A stretch of 30,971 bases of DNA, from the NCBI GenBank assembly GCA_964627665.1, contig CAZVKG010000037.1, positions 1-30,971 on the forward strand. The letters are read 5' to 3'. Within the stretch, counting starts at the first letter, position 1; every line of letters begins with the position of its first letter. The position numbers and the translations under genes were made by a program. Positions 24,435 to 30,971 of the stretch are shown here, piece by piece. Source of the DNA: UBA1351 sp964627665 (GTDB lineage Bacteria; Bacillota; Clostridia; Lachnospirales; Vallitaleaceae). The notes beneath the pieces were generated by a model. It searched no databases and was not told the DNA's origin. It saw only the letters and a program-made list of their open reading frames with translations.

Positions 24435-24463
24435 ATCATACGCCCTAAGAAAATGTTTGTCAA
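24435..24463 (-). promoter_or_regulatory. Predicted promoter of the trpXYZ T-box operon
   Basis: Minus strand TTGACA (24463-24458), 17-base spacer, TATGAT (24440-24435), close to consensus and just upstream of stem I. Confidence 0.75.
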
Positions 24464-24471
24464 GAAAAGAT

Positions 24472-25542
24472 TTATCGATCATCGGAAAAATGGTTGACCC
24501 AAGTGAGGGCTCTTGCTGAATCGCCTAGGCTTGCAATTTTAAAACTTCCGTTTGTTGCAGTTAATGTAACGTCTTCGATTAAGAACATACTTTTGGAGAA
24601 ACCGAACTGGTCAACCCAATTATAGGATAAGAGATGTGTCATGTATATATCGCCATTATCATTTATGATGCGAGGGCCTTGTATGCTTTCATCTTCATAG
24701 GTATAGATTTCATATTGAGATATTTGTACATCAAAACCTTCGTGTTCTTGTTGTATGATTTTATATAGGTTTTGTAAACCATCTTCATTATAACTGTCCA
24801 TGTCAAAGTAGGGGAGTATTTTATTAATATCTTCACCCTTTGCAGCAGAACGCATGATTGAATTTAAGGCATTAATATACCAGCTAGTCGCTTCATTCGC
24901 ATAACTATCATCGGCATAAACCTCAAAAAGCGGGCTTGTTGGTTCTAACCCAGATGGTGTAACCGTGATTTCTACAGGTACACTTCCGATGGGTTTAGAG
25001 GTAATGGTGAAGGGTTCAGGAGCAACATTTAAGACGGAAATCACTCCGGGTTCAATAGAGTTATATAGTGAGGCGTCAACGCCTTCGATGTTGATTTGTA
25101 TATTTGGTGGAACCATAAACTGCCATTCATCGATATATAAATCGGTTAATGGAAGATACCATGTGTTCTCTTTAAGTGCAATAGAATCGGAGTAGGTAAG
25201 AGTGTTTCCTTCGGGTAAAAAAGTCACAGTGAAGTCGCGAAATTGTCCGCTTGAATCTAAATCAATGGATTTGATTTCAAGATTTTCACCGATGAGTTGA
25301 TCGGCTCCTTTTTCGATAAGATATGATTCAATAGATGTATCAGGGACCAGAGGCGTCACAGGAATGTTAGCAAGTTGTCGAATGGTTTCGTAGTCACGCT
25401 TTGAAAGTGCAGTGATATAGTTTTCGATAAGTTCTTCCGCTAAATCACGGGGGGAAGGCTCTTCAAAAATTTCGCTTGTATTACAGCCCATTAAGAGTGT
25501 TGCTAAAATAAAGTAAATAATAATATGATGTGTTTTTTTCAT
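24472..25542 (-). CDS. Lipoprotein of unknown function
   Basis: 356 residues with a signal peptide and lipobox ending at C20 (LLMGC), so it is probably tethered to the outer face of the membrane. I do not recognise the family. Residues 30-75 (AEELIENYITALSKRDYETIRQ) look like the start of an NTF2-like or DUF4878-type helical segment common in Firmicute lipoproteins. The middle is beta-rich with VEITVTPSGLEPTSPLF, and the end again resembles an NTF2-like unit (SWYINALNSIMRSAAKGED). GGAGAG precedes the ATG, and it is a single gene with its own promoter, ending just before the tryptophan operon promoter. Confidence 0.85.
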   Translation of the reverse strand: MKKTHHIIIYFILATLLMGCNTSEIFEEPSPRDLAEELIENYITALSKRDYETIRQLANIPVTPLVPDTSIESYLIEKGADQLIGENLEIKSIDLDSSGQFRDFTVTFLPEGNTLTYSDSIALKENTWYLPLTDLYIDEWQFMVPPNIQINIEGVDASLYNSIEPGVISVLNVAPEPFTITSKPIGSVPVEITVTPSGLEPTSPLFEVYADDSYANEATSWYINALNSIMRSAAKGEDINKILPYFDMDSYNEDGLQNLYKIIQQEHEGFDVQISQYEIYTYEDESIQGPRIINDNGDIYMTHLLSYNWVDQFGFSKSMFLIEDVTLTATNGSFKIASLGDSARALTWVNHFSDDR

Positions 25543-25569
25543 TGATACTCTCCTTGTGTTTTTTTCTTT

Positions 25570-25597
25570 ATACTACAGGATAAAATTATTGCGTCAA
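25570..25597 (-). promoter_or_regulatory. Predicted promoter of the lipoprotein gene
   Basis: Minus strand TTGACG (25597-25592), 16-base spacer, TAGTAT (25575-25570), 28 bases before the start codon. Confidence 0.5.
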
Positions 25598-25696
25598 TAC
25601 AATCGGGACTAATAGCAGAGGCAAAATCTTTCTTTTGACCTAGGTAAATGCACTTTTTCGAAGATGTTTAAACGAAAATGTGGATAACTCCCTGTA

Positions 25697-25725
25697 TTGC
25701 ATATTCGAAACATTTAAGGTAAAAT
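25697..25725 (+). promoter_or_regulatory. Predicted promoter of the Wadjet operon
   Basis: TTGCAT (25697-25702), 17-base spacer, TAAAAT (25720-25725), 32 bases before the first gene and divergent from the lipoprotein promoter. No operator-like repeat was seen. Confidence 0.6.
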
Positions 25726-25757
25726 AAACCATAGTATTTTCGTGAGGAGACCATATT

Positions 25758-26807
25758 ATGACAGATAACTTAAAGGAACATATTTGCAAGCAATTACAAA
25801 AATATGGGAAAAGATATATTCCACTAAGTGCTATTGAAAAATGGGTTTCCGGAAAATATACGTATGATGATTTTGCGAATGTTATTTACCAACTGCAATC
25901 TGAGCGTATTCTTATTCCAACAAAAACGGCAAAGACCAACGAGAAAAAGCGGCCCCTGGCTTTGAAATTTCGTCTAAATATTCAATCTTTTTTCGCAGAA
26001 TATCACCATCATCTACATCAAAAACAGCATGTTTTTCATCCGAAGATTCGTTTAGATGCTTACTTTAAGTTAGATGAATCAACATTTAAGAAAGAGTTAC
26101 CAATGATTGAAGCTATTGACCAGTATCTAAAAACATTTGGTCTGCCTAAAGAGTTGATGTATATTCCGCAGTTATCACTGAAATTAGTAGGGAATGAAAA
26201 GTGGATCGATGAATTAGGTGGGACAACACTATTAAAGCGGATTGGTCTATGGGAAGAACTTCCCATAATTGACCGGATTGATCCGGTTGCCTTCACGATT
26301 GACCCGGATAAAATCAGTAAAGATGTCCAGTATCACCTTATTGTAGAGAATAAAACGCCATATCGCCAATGTTCTGATTATATTCAAGAGTCAGGTTTTT
26401 CGACGGTCATTTATGGTAAAGGAAAACAGATCTGTTCCGGTATTCGTTTGTTTTTAGAACAATATCCAGTAAATGCAGAGCACCATTTTGTCTATTTTGG
26501 AGATGTAGACTGGGAGGGATTAGGCATATATAAATCCTTGGCGGATACAGTTTCGCTAGAGCCTGGGATATATTTTTATGAGCAGATGTTAAGGCATGCA
26601 TGGATATCAGGCAAAGAAAATCAAAGGGAAAACAGTGCGGCTTTAGACTTTTTTATAGAAGCGGTTTTAGGGAAAACTCAAGGGCTAGCGTTTGAAAAAA
26701 TACAGAGTCAATTAAAACAAGAGTTCTATTTGCCACAAGAGGTTCTTGAAGAAGAGGAAATTTGTGAAATAATGCAACAATCGAGGAGCGATTATGAATC
26801 GATATGA
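25758..26807 (+). CDS. jetD: Wadjet system nuclease subunit JetD (MksG/EptD-like)
   Basis: 349 residues. N-terminal winged-helix-like arm (DUF3322-type region), then a DUF2220 topoisomerase-VI-like Toprim domain with E197 (VENKTPY) and the D249-V-D251 pair (YFGDVDWEGLGI). In characterised Wadjet/MksBEFG systems this subunit nicks or cuts plasmid DNA that the SMC complex has extruded. A GAGGAG site lies 8 bases before the ATG. It is placed first in the operon, ahead of jetA, and overlaps it by 14 bases; in the best-known type I systems jetD comes last. Confidence 0.9.
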   Translation: MTDNLKEHICKQLQKYGKRYIPLSAIEKWVSGKYTYDDFANVIYQLQSERILIPTKTAKTNEKKRPLALKFRLNIQSFFAEYHHHLHQKQHVFHPKIRLDAYFKLDESTFKKELPMIEAIDQYLKTFGLPKELMYIPQLSLKLVGNEKWIDELGGTTLLKRIGLWEELPIIDRIDPVAFTIDPDKISKDVQYHLIVENKTPYRQCSDYIQESGFSTVIYGKGKQICSGIRLFLEQYPVNAEHHFVYFGDVDWEGLGIYKSLADTVSLEPGIYFYEQMLRHAWISGKENQRENSAALDFFIEAVLGKTQGLAFEKIQSQLKQEFYLPQEVLEEEEICEIMQQSRSDYESI

Positions 26808-28296
26808 AAATATATTAGAAGGATATAAAGAACGAGTTGGACGTATTGCTTTGTTTGACTTGTTTTATACGATTGATAAAAAACAAAAAACAGATCGAGA
26901 GGGTAGACCGATTGATCATTTTGGCGTCTATCTCTTAACGCTGTTATTCTTTTTTGAAAACATGTTACAACGAAATAAAAATATTAGTGTAAGGACCTTG
27001 GCGCAATTTTTAAAGGAGATGATTCATCATCAATATGTTCTTGAAGAACAAGATTACTTGGATATTGCCAGAAGCTTAATCGAAGCCATGCGTCCACCCT
27101 CCGGTCGACGAAACCGACGTGAATTCTATAACTATGAAACGCAAAAAGACGATTTCATTGAATATAGTATTTTGAAAGTCTCAGGATGGGATAAAGAAAA
27201 TAATGTGCAATACTATGCCCTTGATGAACAAGGCTTAGAACTTATTTTTGCAACCAAAGAATATTTTAGTGAATTTCAAATATCCATTAGTCAATTAATT
27301 CTTAGAAAGCAATTAGAAAAAGGTGAATTTGTCGGTGCCTTACGTCAGATTGATGAAATGCGGGTTGGCGTCAATACGATTAAAGAAAAAATCATTCAGA
27401 TCAAACATGAAGTGCAGAGAAATATTGTTTCAGACGAAACTTATGAACGATATAAGGACTTAGTTGATGATATTAACCGACGTCTAAAACGTGAGCACGA
27501 AGAATTTGAAGAGATTGGAAGCTTTGTCCAAGAGACAAAAAGCCATTATGAACGGAGTCGGGTTCTATCCGATAAAGACCAGTCTGCCTTTTCAATGGTT
27601 ATACGTATTGATAATGAACTAAGTGATGTGCATCATTTACACTCCGGATTACTCCAAGAGAGTATTGAGTTAAAGATGACAGCACTTGAGTCGGCTCGTG
27701 AATCCTTATATTTTATTGGCTTGTCATCCTTTAATTTTGATCAAGAAATTGTACGTAAAATGATGACATTGCCTATGCCAGTTGAAGAAACCGAAGTCAT
27801 TGCTCATCCATATCTTGGTTTAGGTCGGGCGAAGATTTGGTCACCCATGGCTCTTTTTGCGCCACAATGGATTAAAAAAGACGGCGAGGAAACAGGAGGG
27901 CATCTTTTCCTAGAGTTAGGCGAATCAGCAAAAGAAAAGTCCCTTCGTGTGCAGCAACGTATTTATAAACAAATTTTTGAGGAAGTTCGCCCCATATTAG
28001 AAAAGCAAGGACAGATGCACTTACAGGAGTTGGGAAATCATTTGACCGAAAAATACGTCCAGGTACGTGAGACCTACGACTTTTTTATTATTTTGCATCA
28101 GATGTCACCCATTGATCTTAGAGCAATCAAAGAACAACCGGATCACGTTTTTTATGAAGCTTTTAAAGAGTTACCGGAAGAGTATTGCTTTATACAAGCG
28201 TTGGAAGAGCGGGGACTTGTTGCATTGGATAGTAATTATGAGATGCGTAATATGGAGATTACGCTTTTAGATAAGGAGCCAATAAATCATGAATGA
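26794..28296 (+). CDS. jetA: Wadjet system kleisin-like subunit JetA
   Basis: 500 residues. Matches the JetA-type (MukF/MksF-like) kleisin by position and architecture: an N-terminal winged-helix segment (RVGRIALFDLFYTI to YVLEEQDYLDIARSLIEAM), a central coiled coil at about 170-320 (QLEKGEF, EVQRNIVSDETYERYKDL, HEEFEEIGSF), and a C-terminal helical domain. Kleisins bridge the two heads of an SMC dimer and recruit the JetB partner. Its start lies inside the end of jetD and its end overlaps jetB by 8 bases, so the stoichiometry is probably set by coupled translation. Sequence family detail (type I against II) needs a profile search. Confidence 0.85.
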   Translation: MNRYENILEGYKERVGRIALFDLFYTIDKKQKTDREGRPIDHFGVYLLTLLFFFENMLQRNKNISVRTLAQFLKEMIHHQYVLEEQDYLDIARSLIEAMRPPSGRRNRREFYNYETQKDDFIEYSILKVSGWDKENNVQYYALDEQGLELIFATKEYFSEFQISISQLILRKQLEKGEFVGALRQIDEMRVGVNTIKEKIIQIKHEVQRNIVSDETYERYKDLVDDINRRLKREHEEFEEIGSFVQETKSHYERSRVLSDKDQSAFSMVIRIDNELSDVHHLHSGLLQESIELKMTALESARESLYFIGLSSFNFDQEIVRKMMTLPMPVEETEVIAHPYLGLGRAKIWSPMALFAPQWIKKDGEETGGHLFLELGESAKEKSLRVQQRIYKQIFEEVRPILEKQGQMHLQELGNHLTEKYVQVRETYDFFIILHQMSPIDLRAIKEQPDHVFYEAFKELPEEYCFIQALEERGLVALDSNYEMRNMEITLLDKEPINHE

Positions 28297-29041
28297 GAAA
28301 AGCGTAATGGAAGCCTTCAAACTATTTTCAAAGTTAAATGTCCATGGACAAGTCTTAAAAGAAGAAGCAAAGCACTATATGGATGAGGATGTTCGAGGCA
28401 TGTTAATGGAATTTGCCAATGAAGTGGACTGTCGAGTGATTACTGCCGGCGAGTATTTATATCTGATTCCTTTAACCGTACATTCAGATTATCATCTTTC
28501 AAACCGGGAAGTGAAGCGAGATTATCTTCCTAGTCGTGCGACCAATATGGATATGTATTTGATGTATCTTGCCGTCATTGTTTTTATCGGAGAGTTTTAC
28601 GATAGCTATCAGACACAAGAACCGACACGAGATTTTATTACGATCAATAGTTGGATGGAGAGTTTTGATGAACGTTTGCAAGGACTACGCCAAATTGATG
28701 AAGAAACGCTCAATGAATTAGAAAAAGAATATGAATACAATTGGAGTGGAATTCTAACCCACTGGGAATCCATGGATATTATAAAAGAAACGGTGAAAAA
28801 ACAAACAGCACGAACCAATAGTCGCTTGAGTTTTATGCAGATTACCAAAGACTTTATGCTTCAACAAGGATTAGCTCAAGAAGTGGGTTATGAAGAGCTA
28901 GGTTTATCAGAAAAAGCCAAAGTCATAACACAACGCTTTTTTATGGATTATGAGTACAATCGTGGTATTCTTGAAGTTATCTATCAATATGCCGGTGATT
29001 ATACACCATCAGAAGCTGACCAGATAGAAAGGGACCAATAG
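28289..29041 (+). CDS. jetB: Wadjet system JetB-like subunit (DUF6063/MksE-like)
   Basis: 250 residues, mostly helical with two winged-helix-like parts, the size and position of the JetB (MukE/MksE-like) KITE protein that binds the kleisin. Visible features are a conserved EVDCRVITAGEYLYLIPL strand region, LMYLAVIVFIGEFYD, and a C-terminal ITKDFMLQQGLAQEVG segment. I recognise it from context and general resemblance rather than a strong motif. It overlaps jetA by 8 bases and is followed after 2 bases by jetC. Confidence 0.82.
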   Translation: MNEKSVMEAFKLFSKLNVHGQVLKEEAKHYMDEDVRGMLMEFANEVDCRVITAGEYLYLIPLTVHSDYHLSNREVKRDYLPSRATNMDMYLMYLAVIVFIGEFYDSYQTQEPTRDFITINSWMESFDERLQGLRQIDEETLNELEKEYEYNWSGILTHWESMDIIKETVKKQTARTNSRLSFMQITKDFMLQQGLAQEVGYEELGLSEKAKVITQRFFMDYEYNRGILEVIYQYAGDYTPSEADQIERDQ

Positions 29042-29043
29042 TT

Positions 29044-30971
29044 ATGCCATCAATATCAAAAATTCGTTTAACAAATGTTATATATGAAAATGGAGCAAAA
29101 CGTTATAATGATATGGTTTTTCATTTTGACGGACATAATGGTGCTTTTTTACTCGAAAACGGTGGCGGTAAGACTGTATTTATTCAAACGGTACTGCAAG
29201 CAGTAATCCCGCATATTGATATGGCTGATCGCAAGATTAAAGATACCCTATCTCTTGATGGAAATCCTGCACATATTGCAATCGAATGGATTTTAAACGA
29301 GCAACCCCGACGTTATGGATTGACGGCGACATCTCTCTACATAGAAAATGGCGAGTTGAAATCGATAAAATATGCTTACGAATATGATGGAGAAGATCCG
29401 GACAGCATTGAAGAGGTACCTTTTGTGGTGCGCACAAAAAAAGACGAAATACGTGGTGCGAGTCGTGGAGAAATCAATGATTATTATGAACGTATGAAAA
29501 GCAAAAGTATGCATGCCAAGACCTTTAAAACAATTACAGAGTATGGAAAATATATCGAGGAAAACTTTAAAATAGTTCCCAATGAATGGCGGAAAATTGC
29601 CATGATTAATAGTGGTGAAGGAAATGTCGATGAATTTTTTAATCGGTGCAAAACCACACAACAACTATTAGATTATCTACTCATTCCAACAGTGGAAGAG
29701 GCAATACAAGGAGACAACAGTCAGAATTTCGCAGACATATTTGAAAAACAAAGAGAACATTTTAAAACCAATAAACGTTTACTTGAAGAGATCGAGCAAT
29801 TTAAACAAGTGAAAGAGCATATTGATGCTTATGTCTATGAATACAAAGGACTTCATGAAGCTTATCATAGTTATGAAGCCAATCAGTATCAAATATATCG
29901 TTTATTTACATTTTTAGAAGACTTACATCAGCAAAACATGATAAAAAAAGAAAGATTAGATAAAGAAAAGATTGCCTTAATCGCGGAAGAAGACCGGCTG
30001 AATCATGAAGAAGATTCTCTTGAAGTGCGTGAAAAAGAGCAAATCATTGAATCCCTTGATCAAACCATTAAAGTCTTTAATGAAGAATTTAGTCAAATCA
30101 CCCAAAGTTATGATGAAATTGCTTCTCGAAAGCAAAACATTGAAATCACTAGTTTACGCAAGAAGATGGGCCAAACAAAAGAACGACTAACTCAATTTGA
30201 AAAACGTCTTGAAACCCTTGATGAGACACTAGGTATTGAGGAACTTAAAGGAAAATTTGCTATGAATAGTCGGAAGATTCAAGGGCATTATCAGGAAACG
30301 ATTCAGCGTATTGATGATGAAATCCACTTACATGAACAAGAATTAGAGAGAGAGTCACAAAACGCTGAGGCACTTAACCAAACCAAAGACCAACAAGAAC
30401 ACCAACGCCATCAGATTGCCAATCGTTTAGGAAAACTCCAAGGCCTTATAGAGTCCATCACACAACAAATGAATGATATACAACATAAGATACTTAATAA
30501 CCCGGAAGAAGAATCGATTGTGTCCGAATATATGCAGTGGAATGAACGTTTGCAAAGAAATGAGAAACAAAAACGCGAGGAAGAGAAACAACTTCAGATG
30601 CTTTTAGTCGATAATGAAGAAAAAGAAGTGGTCCTTGAAAATACGCGGCAAAATATAGCACAATTAACAGAGAACAAATTAAATAGACAATATACATTAG
30701 ACCGCTTTGAAAAAGAACAAGAAGCTTTAATATTAGACATTGAATCACGGAGTCATTCCTTGTATATTTCCGATTCGATTTATACAAAAGAGGAATCGAT
30801 TATTAAGCGGTTAACGGAAAAGAGAATGCATTTTGAAGCCAAGGTCGAAGATGCAATGCGGTCAGAGCGTATTCATAAAAATCTTTCGGATTTATATGAG
30901 GACCGGGAGCGCTTTTTTGTTTTGATAGGAAAGTCCTACTTTTCTATCAAAGACATTTTAGAATCAAAAAA
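29044..30971 (+). CDS. jetC: Wadjet system SMC-like ATPase JetC (3' truncated by window)
   Basis: The frame is open from the ATG at 29044 to the window end (642 codons) with no stop or frameshift; an AAAGGGA site precedes it. The N-terminal head has KIRLTNVIYENGAKRY and a Walker A loop at residues 38-44 (ENGGGKT), as in MukB/MksB-type SMC proteins. From about residue 230 the protein is a charged coiled coil rich in Glu, Lys and Gln (EKQREHFKTNKRLLEEIEQF onwards), the SMC arm. Walker B, signature motif and the second arm lie beyond the window. In Wadjet it extrudes DNA loops and identifies small circular plasmids for JetD. Confidence 0.9.
   Translation, partial: MPSISKIRLTNVIYENGAKRYNDMVFHFDGHNGAFLLENGGGKTVFIQTVLQAVIPHIDMADRKIKDTLSLDGNPAHIAIEWILNEQPRRYGLTATSLYIENGELKSIKYAYEYDGEDPDSIEEVPFVVRTKKDEIRGASRGEINDYYERMKSKSMHAKTFKTITEYGKYIEENFKIVPNEWRKIAMINSGEGNVDEFFNRCKTTQQLLDYLLIPTVEEAIQGDNSQNFADIFEKQREHFKTNKRLLEEIEQFKQVKEHIDAYVYEYKGLHEAYHSYEANQYQIYRLFTFLEDLHQQNMIKKERLDKEKIALIAEEDRLNHEEDSLEVREKEQIIESLDQTIKVFNEEFSQITQSYDEIASRKQNIEITSLRKKMGQTKERLTQFEKRLETLDETLGIEELKGKFAMNSRKIQGHYQETIQRIDDEIHLHEQELERESQNAEALNQTKDQQEHQRHQIANRLGKLQGLIESITQQMNDIQHKILNNPEEESIVSEYMQWNERLQRNEKQKREEEKQLQMLLVDNEEKEVVLENTRQNIAQLTENKLNRQYTLDRFEKEQEALILDIESRSHSLYISDSIYTKEESIIKRLTEKRMHFEAKVEDAMRSERIHKNLSDLYEDRERFFVLIGKSYFSIKDILESK

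Noticed and set aside
1..30971. CRISPR arrays, tRNA or rRNA genes, insertion sequences, prophage genes
   Set aside because: No spaced direct repeats, tRNA-like cloverleaf, transposase, integrase or terminal inverted repeats were seen by eye; a tool search was not possible.

Overview
The window comes from a low-GC, anaerobic member of the Clostridia (Firmicutes). The evidence is the AT-rich codon use, consistently strong AAAGGAG/GGAGG ribosome binding sites, two T-box leaders, the redox genes (flavodoxin, siroheme reductase, ferredoxin, DUF1858 proteins) and the gene families. I cannot name the genus. I see no rRNA, tRNA, CRISPR array, transposase or prophage gene, and the window reads as ordinary chromosome ending in a defence operon.

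Region 1 (1-3592): the end of an OmpR-type response regulator overlaps its histidine kinase, whose extracytoplasmic part carries a dense methionine cluster. Convergent to this lies a Na+/Ca2+-exchanger-family gene followed by a CorA-type metal channel.

Region 2 (3593-8091): a redox module. It holds a flavodoxin, a cysteine-free DUF1858 protein, a permease split into two genes whose second half ends in a 4Fe-4S ferredoxin domain, a Crp/Fnr-type regulator, a small siroheme sulfite/nitrite reductase, a protein of unknown function and a CxxC DUF1858 protein. The three forward operons each have a 14-16 bp dyad centred exactly 29.5 bp before the first base of a -10 box (about -41.5 from the predicted start). 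This is the geometry of class II activation by a Crp/Fnr protein, and the regulator sits among them.

Region 3 (8092-12895): a long TspO-like membrane protein; an 868-residue fusion of a TetM/EF-G-like ribosomal GTPase with a C-terminal NYN/YacP (Rae1-like) nuclease domain; and an oxalate/formate-type MFS transporter.

Region 4 (12896-18260): a tyrosine T-box leader (specifier UAC), tyrS, a HEPN-like/CBS protein directly behind it and a MATE transporter. Convergent to these are an MFS transporter and a uridine-kinase-family P-loop kinase.

Region 5 (18300-25542): a large membrane PAS-PAS-PAS-GGDEF-HD-GYP cyclic-di-GMP protein; then, on the minus strand, an ABC.X-type importer (binding protein, permease, ATPase) behind a T-box leader whose specifier is UGG, which marks it as a tryptophan-regulated TrpXYZ-like uptake system; then a lipoprotein of unknown function.

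Region 6 (25543-30971): a Wadjet/EptABCD/MksBEFG-type plasmid-defence operon in the order jetD-jetA-jetB-jetC with tightly overlapping genes. jetC runs off the window.

The strongest candidates for something not well described are the GTPase-Rae1 fusion, the Crp/Fnr redox regulon with its ferredoxin-tailed split permease, and the HEPN-CBS gene placed under a tyrosine T-box.
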